NCBI RefSeq assembly: GCF_010015585.1
Contig: NW_022985086.1
Span: forward strand, 334,773-398,772
DNA length: 64,000 nt
Source: Eremomyces bilateralis CBS 781.70
Taxonomy: Eukaryota; Ascomycota; Dothideomycetes; Eremomycetales; Eremomycetaceae
Direction: 5' to 3'
Shown here in pieces: positions 47,550-58,966 of this stretch (positions are counted from its first letter, which is position 1; every line of letters begins with the position of its first letter). Under the pieces are notes generated by a model. The model was given only the letters and a program-made list of their open reading frames with translations. It was not told the origin of the DNA and ran no database searches. The position numbers were made by a program, and so were the translations under genes.

Positions 47550-48309
47550 CCCGATTCAGAACAGTGTGCAGTCTTGCCGACTTTAAATCAAGAGACTGCC
47601 AATAAGACAGGATGAAGAAGATGATGCAAGCTGTTTGGCTGTGCCAGATGATCGGACAAGTTAACAAGGCGCAAGGTTGTCGTTGGTTTCCTGGTGACGT
47701 TCAGGGTTCAAGCCACCACCGGAAATAACTGCAAGTACCGGAGCCTCGTGGTGATTTATATCGATGTCAGGTGCTTCAATGGTTTGAAACAAATAAAAGG
47801 ATACAGAGATTAGAGCCTAAGTAGATTTGGGAAATAGTAAATGCGAAAGGACCCGTATATCTGCCCTTTCCTGCAATGTCGGATTGCACGAATTGGTTTC
47901 TCCCCTTTGTCCCCCAGCCTGCCGGGTATCAGTAGTCAATCAGAGGGCCCAGTCTTTTCCCGCCGATCACCTCCGCTCACTTTCCGTATCGGAATCAGAA
48001 CTTTTGATCGCTGTCATGGGGTTACGGTCCTCAGTCCTGTCTCGCAAAGAAAATCGCCATGTTGTTATGTAAGTTGTGTTATAGAGTGTACTATCCAGCA
48101 CGCAGGTGGACTACCTGTGGATGCCCGGTGGTAGACACAGTACACGTACCCCGGTTTGTCAAAGTCGAAACACAATCAAGTCCACAGAAGAGCCGCATGT
48201 TTGATGATAGATCTGTGTCGATTGAATATCCTCCGAGAACTGCCTTGAAGAACATAATGCGAGCCCCTTTACCCTGTGAACGCCACGCCGTCCATCAAGC
48301 CCTAACGCT
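47550..48309. other. Intergenic stretch, no supported gene
   Basis: This is the presumed promoter of the transporter and the 3' flank of the HET gene. Short open frames only. Confidence 0.45.
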
Positions 48310-50486
48310 TCAAATAATCCGTATCGTGTACTCATTAGATCCATCGAAATCTTCGTGGTATCGCTCATCAAATGCCGTGTCAGGTGCGAATGCGGCCTCA
48401 ACGGTAGTCCGATAAAAGAAAAACACACCAATTTTCTTGTAGGTCCCCTTCATAGATTTTTCGGGGGCGAGGACCAGCCCTTCAAACGTCGAAGATCCTT
48501 CTATTTCACTAGGATAATATATAACAGGCATGAAGAAGACCTCTTCCGCGTGCCAGATGTTGGGAATGCAAGGATTCACTAGTATATCAAGCGGAGGTGC
48601 ATCCGGATGAGGTCCGCCGCGTTGCCGGAGTCTCAGAGGAGCCGGCCCAGAATCCGGACTTGAGGAACGCTCTTCGTTCTCCAGCGAAAAGCACTTGTTG
48701 TCGAGATCACCCTTTGGAACTGATGCGAGGCGCACCTGTCTAAGGAGCCCACGAATCCGAAGATGACCTCCTTTCAGCTGGCCAGTCAAATCCTGAGAGA
48801 CGGGCACCGTGATGACATCTAGTATCCGGGATATGGCACTCCAAGTCCCGTATCGCCGTCGAAGAAAGTAGATTCTTCCATCCACGGAAGCCCAGGACCA
48901 GGTAGGAGCTCGATAAGTTGATGACGGCTCCCCATCGTCATGGATGTACCAAAGAAGTTCGCAATGCAGATCCCTTCTCCACATTCCGGCAAGGTATTCG
49001 TCTTTAAGTCGAGGGACAAAGGACTTTGCAAGCCCGGAAAGCGCAGGAAACTTGTCAGTTGAATAAGTTAGGCTAGCATTACTGTACATTTCAACAATTC
49101 GGCACCATGCATCGTAGAAATGTTCCTGGGGCACAGACAATAGGTTAGAAGACATGGCGTAGAATGATGGATACTGAAAATGTACTTACAGTCGGAATGG
49201 TAAATGATAAGTCTAATAATGAAGCATATACTGGGTTCATAGCACCAGATGGCCATTGCGAGTCCATGACTGTATCAGGGCACGACTTTGGAAAAAGCTC
49301 TGATGATAGCTTTGAGCGACACTCCCAGTACATTTGCCTTCTAGCAAAGTGAAGAATTCGTGGAGCCTGGCCAATACTAAGCTAGCTGTAGCGTGGTCTT
49401 CATAGGCAGCTTACCATAATCTGTTCCTGATAGACCCAGGCACGTTGGTGTAAAGGTGCTTGAAGAACATCAGTGCCGTATTCTTCCAGTATTATCATGG
49501 CTCGCTTGGGAGGTATAGGTCCGACAGAAACCCGCGCGAAGTCTGCCTCCGGAGGCTGGATGTCTCTGATATCACTGGAGAGGAGGAGGCCTTCTTTCCC
49601 ATCTGAAAACCCAGAAGCGGCTAGGTTGCAGACACCGTTTCCGTAGACTAGATGCATAGTAAGGCTCTCTTTGAGCCAGTCCAACGAGCCTGGCTCCTGC
49701 TGGATAATACAGAGGGAATCAATCCAGAGGTACTTATAGCCTAGACCAACCGTAATGCGCATGGCGTCGGCAAAAATCGGCGACAGGGAGGCAATCGGAA
49801 TTGATTGAACCATTTGGTCATGATTGTCTCTGGTTAACACAAAGAACGGCGTCTTCCCCCAGCAATGACTTAGGGTAAGGTAATGTGTCTCAGAATTCAG
49901 ATCGGAACCATAGCAAAGTCGAGCGGCAAATATAGAGCCGCTTTTTCTGACTTCTACTAGGCGCGTCGGCAGCCAGTGATCTGGTACTCTCGAACAGGCC
50001 TTATGCTCGCTGAGACAGCACGAAAGCCACTGTCTAGCCTGGTCCAAGGTACGCGGCCTACTAGTGCTCGTTGGGAGATCGAAGGTTGCCATGTCCTTCT
50101 TAACACCTTGTGGAGTGTAAGTCTTACTCGAGAGAAATGGGTGTTATCTTACTTTGGCTTGGTAGAGCACGGAACGGCAGGGTCTTCATCCACCTTTTCG
50201 ACTGATAAACATAAAACGCGACGTAAATCTGCCCAGGAGTTTTGTCCAGATTTGCAATGTAGCATTGGGTGTTGAATGAGCATTGCGCCTCAGAATCCTT
50301 CTTCATGTAGCACAAGGCTTCCATTAGACGAAGACAGATATAACATTTCTCATTCGCCGAAGCCTCGAGGCTAGATATGTCCACATGATGGTCGAAGAAC
50401 GGAAGCACCTTGTTCGGCTTGACATAATCCTCCTTGAAAAGAGACCTGCAAATCCAGCAAAGATAGGATGTGCTGTTCTGGTTCAT
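48310..50486 (-). CDS. Heterokaryon-incompatibility (HET) domain protein
   Basis: The exons are 50486-50153, 50106-49415, 49366-49190 and 49125-48310 (introns 46, 48 and 64 nt), giving 672 residues. An N-terminal zone with Cys pairs (YLCWICRSLF, EKCYICLRLM) precedes the HET domain. That domain shows the three classic blocks: LTLSHCWGKTPFFVL, FADAMRITVGLGYKYLWIDSLCIIQ (here split by position, residues about 215-240) and QAPLHQRAWVYQEQ. The C-terminal part carries RAPTWSWASVDG, common in HET proteins. Such proteins act in non-self recognition and can trigger cell death when allelic partners fuse. Most paralogues in a genome have no assigned partner, and none is evident here. The start is the ATG at 50486 (MNQNSTSYLCW). 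All junctions keep the frame. Confidence 0.85.
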
Positions 50487-51442
50487 CACAATGGTTCTTG
50501 ACTGGCGAATCTGAAAACCTAAGCTCTTCCATGGAGGATGCTCACAGCATCAAGGTGGAAGAGTTCATGACAACTCCGAGACCAGGACTCGAGGGCGCTT
50601 ATGAGGTGCGGCCTCTGATGCGGCCTCTGATGCGGCCTCGGATACGACCTCTGTTGCGACCTCTGCTGCATCCAGCAGCGTATGCGGAGGCGCCATCCTT
50701 GATTTCTACTGCCCAAGTCAGGTCCAGGTAGCCAAGCGCTTAGTGAATCAGGATCCTAACCATAAATGATACAATACCTATTGCTCAGCCACTGAGCCAC
50801 TGTGACGGATCTGGTGCAGTGGCACCGTACATTGCTGGTGGATATTGACATTGACAGGTCAAATCACTGGTGTAACCGTTTAGCAGTGTACCATACGGGG
50901 ATTGCCAGAGGTGAAGAGTACTAATATACGGTCCTGGTATGTACCTGAACAGCTAGTACAGATATGAATGACTTTGTACTATTCTGCACAGGGAGTACGG
51001 ACCGACACCCGACTATCCTCAACTGGACGCAGCATCCCAGAGTGTTGCATGTGTATTAACAACCGATGGAACTCGGAGGGCGGAGATATCCCAAAACTTG
51101 GCACATTATATGCATGACTAAGCGTTATTTAATTGATATTGGGCGTTAACGGGAGTTACTCCAATCAGAGCCTCCGAACAACTCAAACATGCAACTAGCC
51201 ACCACTCCATGCCATTCATCTGTCATTCAGTCTCGTCCTGTCATCAATGGACAATTGGTCGTGAGACGACACAGCCCACCATCCTCCGCAGTGCAGGCAA
51301 CAGAATGAGTGTCCTCCAGTTCATCGAACAGTGATTTTCATAATTTATTTTTAGCAGTCCAATTGCTAACACTCAATACCTCACAAAGGACTGTTTCCGA
51401 CAGTTAACCTCAACCAGTGCCCTCCCGCTCACTCCCACCACC
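50487..51442. other. Intergenic region with a short tandem repeat and a tRNA-like A-box fragment
   Basis: At about 50609-50668 the + strand has imperfect 12-base repeats (tgcggcctctga, then tacgacctctgt, tgcgacctctgc). On the minus strand at about 50765-50812 the sequence GTGGCTCAGTGGCTGAGC resembles a pol III A box. The expected B box is degenerate, so this is at most a decayed tRNA-derived element. Confidence 0.3.
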
Positions 51443-52911
51443 ATGTCGCAACAAGGAAACCAATCTGACGCAGGACCGGACGACCCTAGGGTCCCAACCG
51501 ACTTGCCACCCGGCTGGGTCGCGCAATTTGAACCTACGTACGCCAATTGCCCCTCCGTAACTCAAGAGTGTTTAAGTTATCTGGCCTTCATTCCTGGCCA
51601 TAACTGACTCCAAATACCTCCACAGCAAACGAGAATACTACTACGTCCAAATAAGCACTAGAGCGTCAACTTGGGAGCATCCGGGACATTCGAATTCACA
51701 ATCAAGTACCCCCGCACAATCTACAGATCCATATCCGCAACCGCAAGAAGGCATGTCGGCGAATCCAGGCAGTGAAGGGGGTGGAACCCGTGGAGCAGGT
51801 GACGATCATGGTCAAGATCGCGGACTCGGCGTAAGTTATCCAACATTCCGTATCTGCCTAAAAAGCTGGGAAACTGACCGCTGTCTCTCCACCGCAGGGT
51901 ATGGCAGCCAACATGCTCCTAGGCGGCAACAAGCACGGAAATAGTGGCCATGGATCTTCTCCACTGGGTAATATTGCTGGTTCCCTCCTTGGCAGTGGCT
52001 CCCATGGGAATTCACACGGCGGCGGCTCTCACGGATCAGGTCACGGCGGTAGCGGTGGTCTAGTCGGAAACCTCGCCGGCTCGCTCCTCGGTGGAGGAAA
52101 GCAGTCACATGGCCAGCAAAGCGGTCAGGGCCAGCACGGCTCTTCGGGTCACAGCTCAAGTGGAGGGATCGGTGGTCTTGTCGGCGGTCTGTTAGGTGGC
52201 CATGGGAACAAACAACATGGCCAGCAGAACTACGGGTATTCCAACGCCGGAAGCGGGTCGAACTACAGCGGAACAGCGCCACCTGCGCAATACAACCCTA
52301 CCGGACCGGGCGCTTCAGGCAGCGGCTACGGCGGATCCAATCAGCACGGACAAGGTGGACAACACAGCGGACAGCATGGCGGACAGCATGGTGGCTATGG
52401 CCAGCAACAGCATTACGGTGCGCAGTCTAGCGGCCCAGGAGGCCCAGGAGGCTATTCACCTGCGCCGGCGCAGGCATACGGCGGAGCGTCCCAACACGAC
52501 CAGTATTCTGGACATCAGCAGCATGGTCAGGGAGCTCAGGGAGGTCAGGGAGGTCAGTACGGCGCTCCCCCAGGCCAATACGGAGGCCCACCTCCCGGGC
52601 AACACAACCAAAGTTACGGTGGAGCTCCGCAGCATCATGATCAGCATGGACACGGTGGACAATATGATGCTCCGTCTCAAGGAGGGCAGTACGGCGGCCC
52701 TGCGCCAGGCGGTCAGTATGGAGCTCCTCAAGGCGGTCAATACGGTGCTCCTCAAGGCGGTCAGTACGGTGCTCCACCTCACGGAGGCCAACACGGAGGT
52801 CAACACGGTGGCCCGCCACAAGGGCAATACGGAGGGCCTCCACAAGGCGGCCAGTACGGAGGGCCACCCCAGGGCGGACAGTACGGTGGACACCCCCCAC
52901 CGCAGTGGTAA
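51443..52911 (+). CDS. WW-domain protein with a long Gly/Gln/His/Tyr-rich low-complexity tail
   Basis: The exons are 51443-51537, 51626-51830 and 51898-52911, giving 437 residues. An N-terminal WW domain is assembled by splicing exons 1 and 2: LPPGWVAQFEPT joins KREYYYVQISTRASTWEHPG, with both signature Trp and the aromatic YYY. The rest is low complexity: first Gly/Ser/His-rich with hydrophobic repeats (GNIAGSLLGSG, GNLAGSLLGGG, GGLVGGLLGGHG), then many copies of a GGQYGAPPQ/GGPPQGGQYG type. WW domains bind Pro-rich ligands and may recognise the protein's own tail. The tail resembles sequences that phase-separate or coat surfaces. A role in membrane-associated or stress assemblies is a guess; no catalytic motif is present. 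Confidence 0.85.
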
Positions 52912-53205
52912 TGAGTTGCAAGTTCGATTACGCAGCCACGGATGCACAATGTCGGGTTGATACGCTCATATGCTGCTTTGAGAATGAGCCGAGCGAGCGC
53001 ATAGAAATCGAGTGATATGATGGGTACTGTAGCGGATATCGATGCATACATGAGAGGGATATTGCTTTATGAGGAATGATGTCTCTTTTCCGCTTATGTG
53101 AAGGCCGCCAGGGCGACCTATTCTCTAACCTATTTTTTAACCTGTTACATACTTCCTAGCCCTAGAGACGCCTGTGCAAGTGCAATTGCAAAATCGTACT
53201 CATTG

Positions 53206-54025
53206 CTACCTGCTGATGATCGTCCACCAATTGTCTTTCTCATAACCACTCTCCAGTACCTTCCCGCCTGCTTCGACGGCTTCCTCTTCCAACTCGCCTT
53301 TCCTGTAGAGATGATAGTACCGATTAAACGTCTTCTCCGTCTCCTTTTCTCCCACATCCGCCTCGCCACTCCCTCTTCCCTGATCGCGACTCCGATCCTT
53401 CCGCTTCCTCGTAACCCATGGCACCATTACATCCTGCTCATCCCCCTCCCCCCACCCCCTCCGACTACTCTCCTGCTCCAATGCCCACACCACAACCAAC
53501 CCCCTCCCTCCCTCCCGCAAACAACTTAACACACTCTCAATCGCCGCAACTCTCCTCTCCCTCGTCGAAAAATGATGCACCACCGCCACCGAGATCGCGA
53601 AATCGAACCGGCCGTCGGTATACGGTAGGCGCAGTCCGTCGGCGACGGAGACTTCCTGACGCGGGTAGTTCGACGCGGCGATGGCAGCGAGGTTGGCGGA
53701 GCGGTCGGAGGCGAGGATGAAGAGGGAGGGGTTGGAGGAGAGGTATTTTCCGTTGCCGCAGCCGACGTCGAGGCCGATGGAGCCGGGGGGGAGTGAGAGG
53801 AGGAAGGAGTGGGGGGTGGGCCAGGGCTGGGAGGGGTTAGTGGCTGTTTTGGAATTTTTATACTTAATAGAAAGATGATGGGAGGGTTTTGGGAAGGAAA
53901 AAACCGCGTGATAGTGCCGGAATACTCACTTTATATCTGGTTGATGAGAAGTGCTCGGCTATCTGTTCGTAGACATCATGGACATGCTCTTGCTCGTACG
54001 ACTCGTCATTTTCACCCCCAGGCAT
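53206..54025 (-). CDS. trm9: tRNA (uridine-34) carboxymethyl methyltransferase, Trm9 type
   Basis: The exons are 54025-53930 and 53826-53206 (intron 103 nt, phase 0), giving 238 residues. It methylates the wobble-uridine carboxymethyl group (mcm5U/mcm5s2U), normally with Trm112 as partner, in the cytosol. Seen: the family N-terminus EQEHVHDVYEQIAEHFSSTR, SAM motif I IGLDVGCGNGKYL, the acidic SAM contact ILASDRSA, VADGLRLPY, DFAISVAVVHHFSTRERR, and the C-terminal YHLYRKGELEEEA...NWWTI that closes Trm9/ALKBH8 proteins. The start ATG at 54025 gives MPGGENDESYEQEH, in good agreement with the family. Confidence 0.92.
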
Positions 54026-54719
54026 ATCTCTTTATCTCGATGTGCTGAATTATATTTTGAAGCTGGGCAATAATGGATTGGTTCTGTTCAAAAGTGAGAT
54101 CAACAGTGCAGCTGTTCAGGGTTTGGCCACAACGGTACAAGTGTTGGACGTCATGACAAGAAAAATTATATATTAAGCATCGGAGTTACGTCGTGCCACT
54201 GGGTGTAAATTTCAGGTTATTAGAAGGCTTCAATTTCATGGCGTGAAGGTTAGATATAATTTTATATCGCATCAAACCTGAAAAGTTACCATAATATCAA
54301 AGTGCTGATATCAAGGGAACGACCGCACAGCCACAGCCAAACTACTACGTAAACATCATGAGATGACATTGGAAATTCAATAACCCTTTGGCTTTATCTC
54401 CGTAACCAAGCTTAATCCCTTCCTCAACCCATTTAGCCGTACCAACTCAACCCTCGGAAGGACTACCGGCATCATTCAGAGGTCTTGATCACCATGCAAC
54501 GGCTTGGATAGTGTCGAATTAGGAGTTGTAAGCATTCCTCGACATTAAAATGCGCTTCTAAAATGGAGACTTAGGCTTAGGGGCGGGGGGAATATAATAT
54601 ATGATATCTACGGCATCCAGTCCACATCTGTAACTGGCCAATATCCGTAAACAATAAACATCGCAGTTGATGACTCTTTCAAGGTTCCATAGTCTACCGA
54701 CCAATGGCGCGATATCAAC
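54026..54719. other. Intergenic stretch, AT-rich, no gene seen
   Basis: It lies between the Trm9-type gene promoter and the VTC gene 3' end. No supported features. Confidence 0.5.
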
Positions 54720-57232
54720 TCAGAGTTCCTGGTTGAGCAGGCTAGAGTGTTGAAGGATGGGTTGAAGGAGAAGGGTCGAATTGTTCTGATCAGGATTGTT
54801 GTTGTCGGCCAAGTTCCGGTACTAGAAAACGAAATGATCAGCGTCAACATCCTCAATTCCTTCAAAGGGCAGCTCACCTTGAGTCCGAAATTCAACAACA
54901 GCGCCGCCGCCAACCCAAAACAAACCACCATCGGCCCCCAAACCACATCCAAATCCTTCCCGCTCCGGTTATATATTAAGAGGCTTCGGTACTGATACAC
55001 CGCCCATCCCCACACCCCCGCAAACACCGCAAGCAGCGTATATACGATCGCCAACGCCCTCGCAACCGTGTTGCTCTCTCCCGCCGCATTATACAACCCC
55101 AGCGACAAACTCGCCAGCAACACCGACACGTTCTGCCACTTAATAAACGTCCGCTGATTCGCGAGCCACACCTTCGCCTCCACCTGCACCGGCCCCTTGT
55201 CCTTCAACCACACCTCCGGCTGGCTGACGCCCGGGGGTAGTCGAGGCTGCTTTTCCCGCCGCCGCTGCCACCGCGCGTATTTGCTGGTCGAGAAGGACGG
55301 CACGAGGAAGTGCATGAATCGCCTGCCGTGGCCGTCGCCCGGTGCGCGGTCTTCGTCGTCGGAGTCGGCTTCGTCGATGGTGAAGGCGCGGTCGGGCCCG
55401 GCGTTCTCGGCGGCGGCGGCACGGGTCATTTGCGCGAGGCTGGTGTGGGATATGGCGGAGGAACTGGGGTGGACTTTGGTGGGGGTGGATTTCGGGATGG
55501 AGCTGGCGGGGGAGATGGTTCCGGGTTGGAAGGCGGAGGGGGACCGGCCGGGACCGAAGAGGCTGCCAATGGCGTGCTCGTTCTCGGCTTCGCGTTGGCG
55601 GCGTTTCAGGGCTTCGTGGAAGGCTTCCTGTGGGTCGCGGCGGATGTCGGTTTCGAGGGCGCTGAGCCAGAAGGGGAAGGTGTTGACATAGTCTTCAAAG
55701 AGGAGGGCGACGCCGTGGACGAATTTGGAGAAGCGGGGCGCGGATGTGACAAGATGGGAGTCCATGAGGTCGTTGAGCCATTCGTATTTTTGGCCGCCTT
55801 TGATCTTGATTTCGAGGACGGCGAAGGGGAAGCGGTCGATCTCGCCTTTTCGGATTTGGGAGAAGGGGTATTCCATTTGATTGGCATCGATGTCGCCTCG
55901 ATGCCAGTCGCTGGGGTCGCGACAGGGCCGGTCATGGTCGATGGCGTCTTCGCGGATGAACGAGAGGTCGGTGTCGAGCGAGATGCGAATGCGGTGGTCG
56001 CCGGGGACCTCATATGCAGTACGGCTGTAGTTCGCGCGCAATACTGGTTGAAGGCTCTGTTCTTTGATGAACGACTGGATTTCTTCCACTGAGTGCTCCA
56101 ACTGAGTAACCTGCTCCGAGTCGTCCCCAACCCTTTGTTTCAACCTGTCAATGGATTTCTCCATGTGATACTCCCCTGAGATGAACGGTTGAACGTATTT
56201 CTCTTTGATGCGGAACCTTGTCTCCTCGCTGGTGTTGTTGTCTCGCATAATCTTCTTTTCCACGAATATATCGGGCTTATCCGCAAGATGTCCGTACCAC
56301 CGCAGGCGGAGTGATGCTGGTCCATTCTCTTGGCTGATTTTTGACGAGTATAGCGAAAACTTGGGGTTATCAAAGTAGACGGAGGTGAGTGTTGGGTCAT
56401 TTTTGGCCCCATCGGCGACTTTGGACGTCTGGGGATTGTAGATGAGGACTGGAAGACGCCGGAGGATGATCGTCTTAACTTCGAGGAGGTTGTCTGGGTG
56501 GACCCAAACTGCGATTGTTAGCCGAAGGACAGGACCTGCTATTAGAAAATACTTACATTTGTAGGACTGTGAGCTTTGCCCACCAACCTGCTCATCGGCG
56601 GATTGAACGCCTCCGGCCGCTTTCCCCTCCAGGCTCTCGCGAATGAACGAGTACAGGACCGACAAGTGATACAGCAGAGAAGAGTAGTCTTCTGTATAGA
56701 ATGGAAGCGCAGAGAGCCGGACCTGTAAAAGGGGGCGGACGCGGTAGGATTGGCCTCTCTTCCGGTCATGTTTCTTCACGGCCTTCAAAAAGCCAGTATA
56801 GTTGATACGGGCATACTTCTCCAGCTCGCTGAGTTCGTTCGTGATTGAGTCTAACTCCTTCAAGACGTCTTCCAAGATATCCTTCCGCTCCTCTTCCGGT
56901 ACCTTTCCTTTGTCCTCCCTGCCGGGTTCCGCGTGATGCTCTCCTTTCGAAACCCACCCTAGTGGGTAGAGGCGCTCTTCGCATTTGGCGGACCGGTCCT
57001 TGAGATTTTGAGAGATCTCAGTTGAGAAAGTATTGACCTTCTCAAGTTGGACATTCACCAGCTCTTCAACGAAGTCTTCCTCATCTTGATCTGTCCACTT
57101 GCCGTCGTCCTCATTGTCCGAGCCGACGTCGGATCCGGGCTCTTTCAGCAGCTTCTTGAGCTTGTCGTAATCGATGTATTTGTCCTCCCATGGTTTATAG
57201 GTTTGGCTTCGAAGCTGACGACCGAACCTCAT
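54720..57232 (-). CDS. Vacuolar transporter chaperone subunit, Vtc2/Vtc3 type (SPX-TTM-VTC1 domains)
   Basis: The exons are 57232-56557, 56508-54878 and 54821-54720 (introns 48 and 56 nt), giving 802 residues. The 48-nt intron is a multiple of three without a stop, so an unspliced form would stay in frame. Seen: an N-terminal SPX domain (MRFGRQLRSQTYKPWEDKYI, then YTGFLKAVKKHDRKRG with the inositol-pyrophosphate-binding Lys/Tyr cluster), a tunnel/TTM domain (WVHPDNLLEVK, SLRLRWYGHLADKPDIFVEK, VPGDHRIRISLDTDLSFIRE, FPFAVLEIKIKG), a Ser-rich linker, and a C-terminal three-span VTC1-like domain (VEAKVWLANQRTF). DKPDIFVEKK and SHLV...FPFWLSALETDIRRDPQEAF match Vtc2/3 rather than the polymerase subunit Vtc4. 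It should be an accessory/regulatory subunit of vacuolar polyphosphate synthesis. Confidence 0.9.
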
Positions 57233-57830
57233 CGTTGGCGATATTGGTGGCGGTCTTGGTATCAAAGCACGGTGTGGCAATTGAGAGAGATATGGATTAT
57301 GGATTCATGTTGAGACAAAAGAAGCTCGCGCATGCAGTCGCCGGGGGGTGTTACTGTGGGGGCTCCAATGAAGTCATGATACACGCCACGTGATGACCCC
57401 TGGTGGGATCTTAACGTGGCAGGCGTGGTCCCGAATCGAATCCATCTTTTTTCCCAGGTCGATCTCTATAATGGAGCACGCATTAAACCAAGCATCATGT
57501 ATCTGAAGCCAACAGGTGGCTAAGAGGTGAATTCGATCGCGATTCCGGATATCTGTCGTCCATTTACCCTCTCCGAACCTCGCACAGCTGTATAGTATAG
57601 ATGGCGATGCGTTGCCATAACCTTTTCCTACCATTTCACGCTAACTTTATTTATATGATTCTCTCGAGTCAAGCTATGTTCGTTCAGCGACATGCCCATC
57701 AGTCGATCAATTTAAAGTCTAGTGTCCCTGTCGTTTCTCGTATCGCCCATGCAAAGCCATCAGCCAAGTCAACTTCTCCTCATACCCCCTCCCGCAACCC
57801 GAAATAGGGTTGTCCTCAGTGCAGTGATAA

Positions 57831-58756
57831 ATGTTCCAAACCAGAGATACCAGAAAACTTACAAACAGCCCGAAAAATGACCAAATCGTTATGGAAACTA
57901 CCGCAGTAACGCCCAAACCAAAACCCGCAACCCTAGCAAGAGTCAAAGCCTGGATACATCGAAGAACACCAGGTAACCAGAAGTCACAAACCGCTGGTCT
58001 GACTACAGCTCCGAATAGCACGGCGCTTCAGGATCCAGCAGCGGCGGTTAAAAATAATGTGGCGATCGTATCGGCTGCCTTATGAGCAGCAGAAGTTACG
58101 CCTGGGCTCACTCGAAATGGTAGGTGTGTTGAGCTTCATATTCGTCACGAAAGTTAAGCCAACGACTAATGCCAACTTGAAGATACCCCCAAGCCAATCT
58201 CAGTAATGCCCGGAGAGCCGGTAAAGGTGACGCAGACCTCGACAAAAGAGCCATCCTACTCTATACCCAAACACATCGAATCATGGGGCTTCTGAAGTGG
58301 ATGTGCGAAGGGGTCCGACTTTTCAGCCATCAACCGCAGGGGACAGCGCAGCGGTGCATGTAAAGATGACCACGGCAGAGGCCCCCCTTCCGTCTCGAAA
58401 GATTCTCGCATCGGGTGCCAAAATGGGACATCCGCAGCACGTACGACTGACATATCCACGCCGAGCTGGGAGTGTCGAACATGCGCGACGACAAAGTCAT
58501 TTTGCGCAGTTACTCGCGGCCTGATGTCTGCTTAGACTGCTATACTAGGACTGAATATCGTAGCGATGGACACGCTTCGTCGAGTAATACATCATCGTAC
58601 AATGTTCGCTCGGCGTATTTCCCAAGCTCAGGGTCACCATCAGGAGGGGTATCTGGTTCAGAGACTTCGAATGGTAATGGAGTGTTAAGCAGCGTCAAAA
58701 CGTGTCCGCGATGTCTTGGAACCATGTACCACGACTTATTGAACGAACATTGCTGA
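57831..58756 (+). CDS. Possible small gene ending in a Cys-pair (zinc-ribbon-like) protein
   Basis: The best-supported part is 58481-58756, from an ATG to TGA, 91 residues. Two CxxC pairs (VCLDCYTRTEY and TCPRCLGTMYHD) are separated by a Ser/Gly-rich spacer and followed by LNEHC, suggesting a zinc-binding fold. Upstream, 57890-58085 on the same strand encodes METTAVTPKPKPATLARVKA, then WIHRRTPGNQK. It could be an earlier exon, but the junctions are not clear. The complementary strand also has an open frame with hydrophobic spans (57719-58021) but no ATG. I do not recognise the family. Confidence 0.3.
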
Positions 58757-58966
58757 TGCAACTCGCCTTCGGAACGGGACGAGCTGCCTGGGAATACTAA
58801 GATGATCTATGACGGTTGGTGACAGGCGACTTGAGCGGATGATAGACAGTCCTTACTATATTCGGTCTAGCGAAACAGTTCTCATGAGTATAGAGGAGCC
58901 ACAGCGACAACATCGAACGAAATGGTATTAGCATTTTCAGGACATGACTACACTTAGATCTCCCGC

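Noticed and set aside
50765-50812. tRNA gene on the minus strand
   Set aside because: An A-box-like sequence is present, but there is no proper B box, anticodon stem or acceptor pairing.
54608-54719. Unspliced read-through C-terminus of the VTC subunit
   Set aside because: Splicing a 56-nt GT-AG intron gives a short, polar tail. The read-through peptide is longer and without family resemblance.
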